Origin: Hyphomicrobiales bacterium
GTDB taxonomy: Bacteria > Pseudomonadota > Alphaproteobacteria > Rhizobiales > Methyloligellaceae
Direction of reading: 5' to 3'
Assembly (NCBI GenBank): GCA_021775595.1
Contig: JAJFHN010000051.1
Span: 1-52,693, forward strand
Length of the DNA: 52,693 nt
Both the position numbers and the translations under genes were made by a program. Of this stretch, positions 17,774 through 26,743 are shown piece after piece (position 1 is the stretch's first letter; every line of letters starts with the position of its first letter). The notes beneath the pieces are model-generated. The model was not told the DNA's origin and searched no databases. It worked only from the letters and a program-made list of their open reading frames with translations.

Positions 17774-18727
17774 ATGCGCACCTATCTCGATTTCGAAAAA
17801 TCCATCGCCGAGCTTGAAAGCAAAGTCGAGGAGCTCCGCTCCCTTGAGACCAACGGCAACGCCGTATCGGTGGCCGATGAAATCGCCGCTCTGCAAGTAA
17901 AGGCGCGCAAGGCGCTGAAAGAAACGTACGCCAAGCTGACGCCTTGGCAGAAAACCCAGGTGGCCCGGCATCCCGATCGACCCCACAGTATCGATTACGT
18001 TGAGAGTTTGTTCGAGGAATTCACGCCACTGGCCGGCGATCGGTGTTTTGCCGAAGATCACGCCATCATCGGTGGCTTGGCGCGATTCCGCGGTCGCCCA
18101 GTCGTCGTAATTGGCCAAGAAAAGGGCACCGACACCCAGTCGCGCATCGTCCACAATTTCGGCATGGCGCGGCCCGAAGGATACCGTAAAGCGATCAGAT
18201 TGATGACCATGGCGGAGAAGTTTCAGCTTCCCGTCGTCACGTTTGTCGACACGCCGGGCGCCTATCCCGGCGTTGGCGCTGAGGAACGCGGGCAGGCGGA
18301 GGCTATCGCACGCTCGATCGAGCGCTGCATGAGCTTGAGCGTTCCCATCATTGCGATTGTCATCGGCGAGGGTGGTTCGGGCGGAGCGATCGCGATCGCC
18401 AGCGCCAACTCCGTCTTGATGTTGGAGCATGCAATCTACTCCGTCGCCTCGCCTGAGGCTGCCGCCTCGATCCTGTGGCGCGATTCAAATCGAGCCAAGG
18501 ACGCCGCCACGAATATGAAGATCACAGCCAAGGACCTTGATGAGTTGGGTGTGCTCGACATCATCGTCGAGGAGCCCGTCGGCGGGGCCCACCGGGACCG
18601 GGATGCGGCCCTGCAATCCATTGGTGATCAACTGGCAAGAACGCTGGAAAGCTTCGAGGGACAGAGCGCTCAAGAAATTCGCCGTCATCGGCGTGATAAG
18701 TTCCTCGAAATGGGTGTTGCGCAATAG
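17774..18727 (+). CDS. accA: Acetyl-CoA carboxylase carboxyltransferase alpha subunit
   Basis: The 317-residue subunit forms, with AccD, the carboxyltransferase that makes malonyl-CoA for fatty acid synthesis. The sequence matches throughout: LDFEKSIAELESKVEEL at the start, ARHPDRPHSIDYVE, the carboxybiotin/CoA pocket with VDTPGAYPGVGAEERGQ, and GEGGSGGAIAI. ATG at 17774 is taken rather than the GTG just before it. accD is not in this window, as is usual. A TTGACA at 17678 could be a -35 element, but no acceptable -10 follows. Confidence 0.97.
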   Translation: MRTYLDFEKSIAELESKVEELRSLETNGNAVSVADEIAALQVKARKALKETYAKLTPWQKTQVARHPDRPHSIDYVESLFEEFTPLAGDRCFAEDHAIIGGLARFRGRPVVVIGQEKGTDTQSRIVHNFGMARPEGYRKAIRLMTMAEKFQLPVVTFVDTPGAYPGVGAEERGQAEAIARSIERCMSLSVPIIAIVIGEGGSGGAIAIASANSVLMLEHAIYSVASPEAAASILWRDSNRAKDAATNMKITAKDLDELGVLDIIVEEPVGGAHRDRDAALQSIGDQLARTLESFEGQSAQEIRRHRRDKFLEMGVAQ

Positions 18728-18847
18728 CCGCGCAGCAATGAAAAAAGCCTGCTCTGCCACCACTTTGCCCATTTCCTCACTGATAAATTGGCTATAAGGC
18801 CGCTCGTGTGTCCGAATTGGGGTGCGCGAACGCAAAAAAATGCTGTG

Positions 18848-18863
18848 TTAACCGCGTGTTAAC
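18848..18863 (+). promoter_or_regulatory. Exact CtrA-type site (TTAA-N7-TTAAC)
   Basis: TTAACCGCGTGTTAAC matches the CtrA consensus TTAA-N7-TTAAC at every fixed base. It is extended on the left by G, giving GTTAAC-N5-GTTAAC, two palindromes one helical turn apart. It ends 8 nt before the ATG of the lipoprotein L,D-transpeptidase. A TATAAG at 18793-18798 upstream could be the -10 of its promoter, which would put this site downstream of the start of transcription, a repressing position. CtrA itself is not seen here. Confidence 0.6.
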
Positions 18864-18871
18864 CGGTGAAG

Positions 18872-19987
18872 ATGGATGCTGATCGACGTACGCTAGGGGC
18901 ACTGCGTGTGTTAGGAAATGCCACATTCCGCGCGGGAATTGCGGCGGTCATAGTCGCCGCGCTCGCGGGTTGTTCACAACCCGTCCCGCCACATCTCAAG
19001 CCACTCTCCGCAGAGGCGCAAGCCCTGCTGGCCGAAAAAGGCATGCGCCAAGACCAGCCGATGTTCGTGCGCGTCTTCAAGGAAGAGTCCGAGCTTGAAG
19101 TGTGGAAGGCCAACGACCAAGGTCGCTACCGGCATTTTAAGACCTACCCAATTTGCAATTATTCCGGAAAGCTGGGTCCGAAGGAACAACAGGGCGACTA
19201 TCAGGCGCCGGAGGGATTTTACAAGGTCAAGGCCGGCCAAATGAATCCCTCGAGCAAATACCATTTGGCCTTCAATATCGGTTTTCCCAACGCCTTTGAT
19301 CGGTCCCATGGCCGTACCGGTCAGCACCTGATGATACACGGCGACTGCAAGTCGGCGGGCTGTTACGCCATGACCGACGCGCTGATGGAGGAAATCTACA
19401 TTCTGGCCCGCGAGTCCTTCAAAGGCGGCCAGAAGGCCTTCGACATTCATGCCTACCCCTTCCGCATGACGAAAAAGAACGTCCGTCGTCATCGGCGCAA
19501 CAAGTGGGCGCCCTTCTGGAAGGACTTGAAAAAAGGCTACGACCATTTCGAGACGGTCAAACAACCGCCGCCCGTTCAAGTTTGTGAAAAGCGCTATCTC
19601 GTAAACGTCGCATTTGTGAACGACGAGAATTATGTCGATCCAGAAGGCGCTTGCCCGACCTACCAGCAGCTGCCGCGCGAAGCCGTACCGCCACCACCGC
19701 AGTTCCGCGAAGCCAAACTTGAAGAGCCGGCAGGCCCGGCTTCGACGACAGCCGCAATAACGCAGCGGGCCTCTCTTGGCTCCCTGGGTGTTCCGGTCAA
19801 GACACCGGCGACACAAGCCTCGATGCGCCAAAGCGTGTCGCAGTCAAGCGCCGACCAGGCATCGTCCGCCACGCAGACGGCAGCCGCCCAAGCAACAATC
19901 GGAAGCGGCACGACGTTCCGCTTTGCGCCCGCCAAGCCTAGCGTGGCCGGCTTCGCTTTCCGCCTCAATTCCAAGCTCGATCAATAA
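18872..19987 (+). CDS. L,D-transpeptidase (YafK-type), predicted lipoprotein
   Basis: The 371-residue product starts with a lipoprotein signal ending LAGC (Cys34), so it should be anchored to a membrane in the periplasm. The YkuD catalytic domain follows (about 60-215). The active site His156...Ser161-x-Gly-Cys164 (HGDCKSAGCYAM) is intact. The segment FNIGFPNAFDRSHGRTG marks the YafK-like group, which crosslinks peptidoglycan or cleaves/anchors proteins on it. The C-terminal 100 residues are Ser/Ala/Gln-rich low complexity. Alternative start: GTG 18908 with AGGGG 8 nt upstream leaves a shorter, cleaner signal peptide. ATG 18872 is next to the CtrA-type box, so the true start matters for its meaning. 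A paralogue follows directly. Confidence 0.9.
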   Translation: MDADRRTLGALRVLGNATFRAGIAAVIVAALAGCSQPVPPHLKPLSAEAQALLAEKGMRQDQPMFVRVFKEESELEVWKANDQGRYRHFKTYPICNYSGKLGPKEQQGDYQAPEGFYKVKAGQMNPSSKYHLAFNIGFPNAFDRSHGRTGQHLMIHGDCKSAGCYAMTDALMEEIYILARESFKGGQKAFDIHAYPFRMTKKNVRRHRRNKWAPFWKDLKKGYDHFETVKQPPPVQVCEKRYLVNVAFVNDENYVDPEGACPTYQQLPREAVPPPPQFREAKLEEPAGPASTTAAITQRASLGSLGVPVKTPATQASMRQSVSQSSADQASSATQTAAAQATIGSGTTFRFAPAKPSVAGFAFRLNSKLDQ

Positions 19988-20083
19988 GGCCCTATTGGCC
20001 GCTGTGGTAGGCGCCTAGCGCCCAGCCAAGTTTATGCCCAATTCGCGTGGCTCCCTGCGCGTTCTGGTGCAGTGAGCCACGTT

Positions 20084-20944
20084 ATGCGCATTCTGTTTGG
20101 GCTGTTGGTTGCAGCCCTCATCATCATTGGATTGGCCGATCAGAGCCGCCCTGTCATGCGGCTGGTCGATGGCGCATGGCGCTTCCTCGAGCGCGCCGAT
20201 CACCTCAATCGCTACCGGATGGGCAAGCCTTTGCGCGGCACGCCGGATCTCGCCCGGCTTGACGATAGGTTGGGCGCACAAGGTTTGGCGCTCGGCGCGC
20301 CCATCTTCATGCGCATCTTCAAAAAAGAGTCAGAGCTCGAGCTGTGGATGAAAAAGGGGCAACGCTATGTGCTGTTTGCGACCTATCCGATTTGCCGTTG
20401 GTCGGGCGATCTTGGACCCAAGCTCGCCCAGGGCGACCGGCAGAGTCCGGAGGGCTTCTATACGGTGGCGCGCCGCCAGCTCAATCCCAACAGCCGCTGG
20501 CACCTGTCATTCAACCTAGGCTACCCCAATGCCTTCGACCGCGCGCAAAAGCGCACCGGCGACTATTTGATGGTGCATGGCGGATGCGGTTCGATCGGCT
20601 GCTATGCCGTGACAAACCCTGTTATCGACGAGATATGGCGGATCATCACAAAGGCGTTCGATTCCGGCCAACCGCGCTTTCATGTCCACGTCATGCCCTT
20701 TCGCTGGACGGACTGGAACACGCGGCTGCACGAGGCTGATCGTTGGCGCGATTTTTGGTGGGATCTGCGGCGCGGTCACGACATGTTCGAAACAACCGGT
20801 TTGCCGCCTACCGTCAGCGTATGTCGCGGGCGCTACACCGTCGCGCCTGCGCTACCTGGCGCCAAAGAGCACACGGACGTAAGAGAGAATTGCGCCGCCG
20901 ATGGCCCCTTGGCTGGCGCGCAGCCTAAAACGGCCAAACGATGA
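20084..20944 (+). CDS. L,D-transpeptidase (YafK-type), membrane-anchored paralogue
   Basis: The 286-residue product is a clear paralogue of the preceding gene: shared FKKESELELW, ATYPICRWSGDLGPK, SPEGFYTV, and the catalytic HGGCGSIGCYAV with His165, Ser170 and Cys173. Instead of a lipobox it has an N-terminal hydrophobic helix (2-18, RILFGLLVAALIIIGLA), so it is probably held by an uncleaved anchor. It lacks the Ser/Ala-rich tail. ATG at 20084 is used; GTG 20072 four codons earlier is possible. It lies 96 nt after the first transpeptidase. Its last 20 nt overlap the 3' end of the convergent permease gene. Confidence 0.9.
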   Translation: MRILFGLLVAALIIIGLADQSRPVMRLVDGAWRFLERADHLNRYRMGKPLRGTPDLARLDDRLGAQGLALGAPIFMRIFKKESELELWMKKGQRYVLFATYPICRWSGDLGPKLAQGDRQSPEGFYTVARRQLNPNSRWHLSFNLGYPNAFDRAQKRTGDYLMVHGGCGSIGCYAVTNPVIDEIWRIITKAFDSGQPRFHVHVMPFRWTDWNTRLHEADRWRDFWWDLRRGHDMFETTGLPPTVSVCRGRYTVAPALPGAKEHTDVRENCAADGPLAGAQPKTAKR

Positions 20945-22703
20945 GTATCATCGGCACAGCCACTGCGATCACCAAAATCTCCAGCGGCAGTCCCATACGC
21001 CAATAGTCGCCAAATCGATAACCGCCTGGACCCATGATCAGCGTGTTGTTCTTGTGGCCGATGGGCGTCAGGAAGGCGCAGGAAGCGGCGATCGCGACAG
21101 CCATCAAGAACGGATCGGCGTTGACATCCAACCTGTTGGCGATGTCCACGGCAATGGGCGCCGCGATCACCGCCGTTGCCGTGTTGTTCAGCACGTCAGA
21201 CAACGTCATGGTGACAATCATCAGCAGCGTCAAAACGAAGGCCGGCGACCCACCGCTGGAAAGCGTCACGATGCCCTCGGCGATCAGCAGTGTTCCGCCG
21301 CTGCTTTCCAGAGCAGCGCCGATGGGAATGAGGGAACCCAACAAGACAATGACCGGCCACTCGACTGCCTCGTAGAATTGCCGCACCGGTACGATATTGA
21401 AGAGGGCGAGTGCCACACAGGCGGCCGAGAGCGCGATCGGCAGATAGAGCACGCCAACGCTTGCCAGCAAGATCGCAATTGCGAAAATGCCGATGGCCAA
21501 TGTCGCTTTGGTGCGCTGGGCGACCTGCAGTCCCCGTTCGGCTAGCGGCAGCACGCCGAGCCAATCGACGATGTCGTTCAACCGTTCGCTGGGTCCATAG
21601 AGCAACAGGATATCGCCGGCTTCGACTTGCACTTTGCGGACCCGTTCGCGAAAGGGCACGCCGCGACGAGAGACACCAAGCAAGGTGACGCCGTGGCGGT
21701 AAAGAAGCCGGAGCGACAGGGCCGAGCGGCCCTCTATGCGGGCGCCGATCGGCACGACGACTTCGATGAGGCCCGTTTCGGGGCTTGCCAGGCTGTCGCG
21801 GTGTTTTTCGGAGCCGATATATTCGAGGCCAAAATTGCCGGCGAGTTCCTCGATCGCTCGCGGAGAAGCTTCAATCACCAGAACATCGTCTTTCTGGATG
21901 ACCTCGCGCCGCGCCTGACCGGGCAGGCGTTCTCCCTTCCTCACCAATCCGAGAATGACGGCGTCAGCCTCTTCGGCCTCGTCGTCGAGCTCGCGTACGC
22001 GTCTGCCGATCAGTTTGGAATCTTCCGCTACACGGGCCTCGGCCACATAGTCGTCGAGGTCAAACAGCTCCTTGCCGCTGTCGTGCTTGCTGCGGTCCGC
22101 TGGTATCAGCCGCCATCCGATCAGGGCGACGAAGGCAACGCCGGCGATCGCCACGACGATGCCGACGGGTGCAAAGTCGAACATATGGAACGGCTCGCCC
22201 AGCGCTTGTTCGCGAAAACTGGCAATGATGATGTTGGGCGGTGTGCCAATCAGCGTCACCAGGCCACCGACGATCGTGGCGAATGACAGCGGCATGAGGG
22301 TCAGCGCCGGACTTCGGCCTGCCTTGCTGGCGGCTTGCAGGTCTACGGGCATCAACAGCGCCAGCGCGCCGACATTGTTCATCACCGCCGAGAGCGCGGC
22401 GCCGACACCGGACATGATTGCGATATGACTGGAGACCGATCGCGACGTGCTCACCGCATAGCGGGCAATGAGGTCGATCGCGCCGGAATTGACGAGACCG
22501 CGGCTGACGATTAGCACGAGTGCGATGATGATCACGGCCGGGTGGCCAAAGCCTTCGAAGGCCTTGTCTTCAGGTACGACACCGGCGATGACGGCCGCGA
22601 CCAAGGCGCCGAAAGCGATCAGGTCGTAGCGAATGCGCCCCCACAGCAAAAGGGCGAACACGACACCCAGCAGCCCGAAGAGAATGATTTGGTCGCTCGT
22701 CAT
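20925..22703 (-). CDS. SLC13/DASS-type permease with two TrkA-C domains
   Basis: The 592-residue inner-membrane protein has about five helices at the N-terminus and six or more at the C-terminus. Between them are two RCK-C/TrkA-C domains (about 205-385, e.g. DDVLVIEASPRAIEEL and GDILLLYGPSERLNDI). Symmetry-related motifs NNVGALALLMPV with IGTPPN, and NNTATAVIAAPIA with TPIGHKNN, are the sodium/anion-binding hairpins of divalent anion:Na+ symporters. The substrate (sulfate, dicarboxylate or another anion) cannot be told. ATG 22703 is 21 nt beyond the secA stop, so the gene is likely co-transcribed with secA. The 3' end overlaps the convergent transpeptidase gene. Confidence 0.9.
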   Translation of the reverse strand: MTSDQIILFGLLGVVFALLLWGRIRYDLIAFGALVAAVIAGVVPEDKAFEGFGHPAVIIIALVLIVSRGLVNSGAIDLIARYAVSTSRSVSSHIAIMSGVGAALSAVMNNVGALALLMPVDLQAASKAGRSPALTLMPLSFATIVGGLVTLIGTPPNIIIASFREQALGEPFHMFDFAPVGIVVAIAGVAFVALIGWRLIPADRSKHDSGKELFDLDDYVAEARVAEDSKLIGRRVRELDDEAEEADAVILGLVRKGERLPGQARREVIQKDDVLVIEASPRAIEELAGNFGLEYIGSEKHRDSLASPETGLIEVVVPIGARIEGRSALSLRLLYRHGVTLLGVSRRGVPFRERVRKVQVEAGDILLLYGPSERLNDIVDWLGVLPLAERGLQVAQRTKATLAIGIFAIAILLASVGVLYLPIALSAACVALALFNIVPVRQFYEAVEWPVIVLLGSLIPIGAALESSGGTLLIAEGIVTLSSGGSPAFVLTLLMIVTMTLSDVLNNTATAVIAAPIAVDIANRLDVNADPFLMAVAIAASCAFLTPIGHKNNTLIMGPGGYRFGDYWRMGLPLEILVIAVAVPMILIVWPF

Positions 22704-22724
22704 CGCCGCCGCTGATGTTGCGCC

Positions 22725-25529
22725 TTAGCTCAAGCGGCCATGGCAATGTTTGTATTTTTTGCCAGATCCGCAAGGACAGGCCGAATTACGCGGAACTTTG
22801 CCCCAAGTCTCGGGTTTTGCGGGATCCAAATCGGCACCCTTTTGGCGATGGCGGACCGGTTGTGGCTTGTAGCCGGCATCTGGCCTCGCATTTGGTTCGG
22901 GCGACATGGCAGTGTCTACCATGACGAGGCCGCCGTCATCGGCCATCTCATCCTCGCCCGTCAGCGGCGAAATATGATGAGCCTCCATCTCCGGCAGTTG
23001 CGCCATTTCCAACATGCCGGTGTCCTGAGGCGCCAATTCGATATGCATCAGCTGCCGCGTGACGTCCTCGCGCAGATTCGTCAGCATGGCTTCGAACAAC
23101 GTAAAACTCTCTGTCTTGTATTCGTTGAGCGGGTCTCGCTGGCCGTAGCCGCGCAAATGCACGACTTGGCGCAAATGTTCCAGCACGACCAAATGCTCGC
23201 GCCAAAGACTATCGAGTGTTTGCAACAACACCGCCTTTTCGACTTGGCGAAGGACATCGGGGCCGAAATCCGCAACCTTTCGGGCAGCCACCCGATCGGT
23301 TTCTTTGGTCAGCCTCTCATGGATTTCTTCGTCTGCAATGCCTTCCTCCGCGGCCCACTTCTCGACCGGCAGCGACAGACCGAAGATCTCTTGAACGGCC
23401 TCTCTGAGCCCCTCTGAATCCCACTCCTCGGCATAAGCCTTTTCTGGAATGTGCTTGGAGACCAATTCCTCGACCGACTCGTGGCGCATATCGGCAACGG
23501 TTTCACTGACGTCGGCATCGCCCATCAGATCGAGCCGTTGTTCGAAAATGACCTTGCGCTGGTCGTTCATCACGTCGTCGTATTTGAGGATCTGTTTGCG
23601 GGCGTCGAAATTGCGCGCCTCGACCTTTTGCTGCGCCTTCTCCAACGCCTTGTTGATCCAGGGGTGGACAATTGCTTCACCCTCTTCAAGACCCAGTTTT
23701 TGCAGCACACCGTCCATGCGGTCGGAGCCGAAAATGCGCATCAGATCGTCATCGAGCGAGAGAAAAAACTTGGAGTGGCCTGGGTCGCCCTGGCGTCCCG
23801 AGCGGCCGCGCAATTGGTTGTCGATGCGGCGGCTTTCGTGGCGTTCGGTGCCGATCACATAAAGACCGCCGGCATCCAGTGCCTGTTTCTTCTTCTTCTC
23901 TACATCGGCCTCAATTTTGGCCTTCTCGGCTTCGATCTGCCTTTCGGTCGGTGGCTTGCCCTTCTCCGACTTTTGCAGAATCCATTCGCTGATGCGCATG
24001 TCGGGATTGCCGCCGAGCTGAATATCGGTACCGCGGCCGGCCATGTTGGTGGCGATGGTGATCGCGCCGGGCACGCCGGCTTGGGCGATGATGGTGGCCT
24101 CTTGCTCGTGATAACGGGCGTTGAGAACTTTGAAATCCTTGACTTTTTTCTTAGCCAGAGCCTCGGCTAGAAGCTCTGATTTCTCGATCGAAGTCGTTCC
24201 GACGAGAACGGGCTGCCCGCGCTTGCGGCAATCTATGATGAGGTCGTTGATGGCATTGTATTTTTCTTGCGCCGTCCGATAGACCTCGTCGTCGTCGTCT
24301 TCACGCACCATCGGCATGTTGGTGGGAATTTCCAACACGTCGAGGCCGTAAATGTCCATGAGCTCATCGGCCTCGGTCAGTGCCGTGCCCGTCATACCGG
24401 CAAGTTTGTCGTAAAGCCGAAAATAGTTCTGGAAGGTGATCGTGGCGAGCGTCTGGTTTTCTGGCTGGATGCTCGCCCGCTCCTTTGCCTCGAGCGCCTG
24501 ATGCAGTCCCTCCGAATAGCGCCGGCCCTGCATCATGCGTCCGGTGAATTCGTCGATGATGATGACTTCGTCGTTCTTGACGATGTAATCCTTATCGCGC
24601 TGAAAGAGCTTATGGGCGCGGAGCGCCTGATTGACGTGATGAACAATCGTGACGTTTTCGATGTCGTAGAGCGAGTCGCCTTTCAGCATGTCGGCCTTGG
24701 TCAGCAACTCCTCGACGTGTTCGTTGCCCTCTTCGGTGAGAGAAACGGTGCGCATCTTCTCGTCCAACTCGTAGTCCTGTTCGACCAGACTTGGAATGAA
24801 TTCGTCGATTGCGGTGTAGAGTTCGGAGCGGTCCTCAATCGGACCTGAGATGATCAGCGGTGTGCGCGCCTCGTCGATCAGGATGGAATCGACTTCGTCA
24901 ACGATGCCAAAATGATGGCCGCGCTGCACCATCTCCTCGTTCGAGAATTTCATGTTGTCGCGCAAATAGTCGAAGCCGAATTCGTTGTTCGTGCCGTAGG
25001 TCACATCGCAGGCATAGGCCTTTCGGCGGTCATCATCTTTCAGGTCATGCACGATGCACCCGACCGAGAGGCCAAGAAATTGATATACGGCTCCCATCCA
25101 TTCTGAGTCACGCCGGGCCAGATAGTCGTTGACCGTCACGACATGAACGCTCTGACCGGCAAGCGCATTTAGATAAACCGGCAGCGTCGCCACGAGCGTC
25201 TTACCCTCGCCCGTCTTCATTTCCGCGACATTGCCCTCATGCAGCACCATGCCGCCGATGAGCTGGACATCGAAATGACGTTGCCCAAGGGTGCGTTTAG
25301 CGGCTTCGCGAACGGTCGCAAACGCGGGAGCCAGCAAATCATCCAATGTCGCGCCATTGGCAATTTGCTCTCGAAACTCATCCGTTCGGGCTTTCAGCGC
25401 CGAATCCGTGAGTTTCTCGACCTCGCCCTCCAAAGCATTGATGGCATCCACGGACGACGTGTAAGCCTTGAGGCGGCGATCGTTGGACGATCCTAATATT
25501 TTGCTGGCGATTTGCCCAAAGGACACCAT
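22725..25529 (-). CDS. secA: Preprotein translocase ATPase SecA
   Basis: The 934-residue motor drives proteins through SecYEG. The first nucleotide-binding fold has MKTGEGKT (104-111) and [18 protein letters not shown]. The preprotein crosslinking part, [13 protein letters not shown] and [16 protein letters not shown] follow, then the helical scaffold domain. The C-terminal zinc motif [14 protein letters not shown], which binds SecB and ribosomes, is intact. The frame stays open to 25712, but ATG 25529 is chosen because SecA proteins begin right there ([14 protein letters not shown]) and an AGAGG precedes it. It is divergent from the parvulin foldase, which helps fold exported proteins. Confidence 0.98.
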   Translation of the reverse strand: MVSFGQIASKILGSSNDRRLKAYTSSVDAINALEGEVEKLTDSALKARTDEFREQIANGATLDDLLAPAFATVREAAKRTLGQRHFDVQLIGGMVLHEGNVAEMKTGEGKTLVATLPVYLNALAGQSVHVVTVNDYLARRDSEWMGAVYQFLGLSVGCIVHDLKDDDRRKAYACDVTYGTNNEFGFDYLRDNMKFSNEEMVQRGHHFGIVDEVDSILIDEARTPLIISGPIEDRSELYTAIDEFIPSLVEQDYELDEKMRTVSLTEEGNEHVEELLTKADMLKGDSLYDIENVTIVHHVNQALRAHKLFQRDKDYIVKNDEVIIIDEFTGRMMQGRRYSEGLHQALEAKERASIQPENQTLATITFQNYFRLYDKLAGMTGTALTEADELMDIYGLDVLEIPTNMPMVREDDDDEVYRTAQEKYNAINDLIIDCRKRGQPVLVGTTSIEKSELLAEALAKKKVKDFKVLNARYHEQEATIIAQAGVPGAITIATNMAGRGTDIQLGGNPDMRISEWILQKSEKGKPPTERQIEAEKAKIEADVEKKKKQALDAGGLYVIGTERHESRRIDNQLRGRSGRQGDPGHSKFFLSLDDDLMRIFGSDRMDGVLQKLGLEEGEAIVHPWINKALEKAQQKVEARNFDARKQILKYDDVMNDQRKVIFEQRLDLMGDADVSETVADMRHESVEELVSKHIPEKAYAEEWDSEGLREAVQEIFGLSLPVEKWAAEEGIADEEIHERLTKETDRVAARKVADFGPDVLRQVEKAVLLQTLDSLWREHLVVLEHLRQVVHLRGYGQRDPLNEYKTESFTLFEAMLTNLREDVTRQLMHIELAPQDTGMLEMAQLPEMEAHHISPLTGEDEMADDGGLVMVDTAMSPEPNARPDAGYKPQPVRHRQKGADLDPAKPETWGKVPRNSACPCGSGKKYKHCHGRLS

Positions 25530-25655
25530 CGCAGGGACCTCTCGATCCTTTAGAGTGGGGTCGCGAACCGCGAATTCAGGCTGCGGATCGCATTTTGTGC
25601 TGCACCGGGTGCGGGTGCGGCGGCAGGCGGGCAGATGGCTCGCCGGTTGGCTTGA

Positions 25656-25684
25656 GAAATAAGGGGGCCCAGGCCCCTTGTCAA
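25656..25684 (-). promoter_or_regulatory. Candidate secA promoter with a palindromic spacer
   Basis: On the minus strand: perfect TTGACA (25684-25679), 17 nt, then TATTTC (25661-25656), about 120 nt before the secA start. The spacer is almost wholly an inverted repeat, arms AAGGGG (25661-25666) and CCCCTT (25674-25679) on the plus strand. This is well placed for a repressor or a spacer-binding regulator. It is part of the 328-base gap 25530-25857, which otherwise holds no gene. Confidence 0.5.
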
Positions 25685-25857
25685 CGAGACCCCGACCAAT
25701 GGTAAAGGGCACAATTCACCGTGAGCGGCGTAATGGAATCTGGCAATAACGAACCGCAGCAGCTATGAAGACGCGAATACAAAACATAGGGGCAGAAGCA
25801 GCTGGCGCATGAGCCAAGGTGCATTGTCTCGAAGCGTCCCGTTGTGAGGGCAAGCAC

Positions 25858-26709
25858 GTGAAAATTTTAGCGCAACTGACCGTAACGGTCGCTCTAGTAG
25901 TCCTGACGTGGCAATCGTCCCATGGTGCTGACGACACGGTTCTTGCTCGGGTCGATGGTGTCGCGATCACCGAAAAAGACGTGGCAGTCGCCAGCGCCTC
26001 AATGGGCGCGGAAATCGCCGGTATCCCGGATGCTCAACGCCGCGGTCAAATCGTCGAATACCTGATCACCAATCAGCTCATGGCCGCCGCGGCGGGTCAG
26101 AACAAGCTGGATTCCGGTCCGGCATTCGATCAACGCATACTGAATTATCGGCGCTTGGCGCTCGCGGAGACCTATTACGAAAAAATGGTGGTCGATCAGG
26201 TTTCCGAAGCGGAAGTCAAAAAGATATACGACAAATATGTCGCCGAATTCGATGCCCGGGATGAACTGCGCGCGCGCCATATTTTGCTCGGCAGCGAAGA
26301 GGACGCTCGCGACATGATTGAGCGCCTCAATAGGGGCGACGATTTTGCCGAGCTGGCGAAGGAGCATTCGAAGGGCGCGGAAGCGGATGTCGGCGGCGAC
26401 ATCGGTTATTTTGCCAAGGGCGACATGGTCGCACCGTTCGACGAAGCCGTTTTTGCGCTGAAGGTCAACGATATCTCCGAACCCGTGCAGACGCGCTTTG
26501 GTTGGCACGTTATCCAGCTTCTGGATAAGCGCACATCCAAGCCCAACGCATTCGAAGATGAAAAATTCCGGATCATGGCCGGTTTGATTCAAGAGAAACG
26601 GGATTCGGTGATCGAAGAATTGCGCGGCGATGCCGAAATCGAGATCCTTGATCCGGCCATAAAAAAGGCGATTGAGTCTCCAGCAACTCGCGGCAGCTTC
26701 GGTCAGTAG
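25858..26709 (+). CDS. Periplasmic parvulin-type peptidyl-prolyl isomerase
   Basis: The 283-residue foldase begins at GTG 25858, chosen because GAGGG lies 8 nt upstream and a signal peptide starts there ([18 protein letters not shown], cleaved near HGA). An N-terminal SurA-like chaperone region is at about 25-120. The parvulin domain is at about 130-235, with [40 protein letters not shown] and [14 protein letters not shown]. It catalyses proline isomerisation and folding of exported proteins. Its position divergent from secA suits that job. It may be the PrsA/SurA-like or the rhizobial foldase type. argJ follows after 34 nt. Confidence 0.92.
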   Translation: MKILAQLTVTVALVVLTWQSSHGADDTVLARVDGVAITEKDVAVASASMGAEIAGIPDAQRRGQIVEYLITNQLMAAAAGQNKLDSGPAFDQRILNYRRLALAETYYEKMVVDQVSEAEVKKIYDKYVAEFDARDELRARHILLGSEEDARDMIERLNRGDDFAELAKEHSKGAEADVGGDIGYFAKGDMVAPFDEAVFALKVNDISEPVQTRFGWHVIQLLDKRTSKPNAFEDEKFRIMAGLIQEKRDSVIEELRGDAEIEILDPAIKKAIESPATRGSFGQ

Positions 26710-26743
26710 GCCCGCAGCGCAGCTCTTCAAATCGACCCAGCCC

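Noticed and set aside
18974-19831. 285-codon minus-strand frame inside the first transpeptidase
   Set aside because: Opposite strand carries an intact catalytic motif and signal peptide; shadow.
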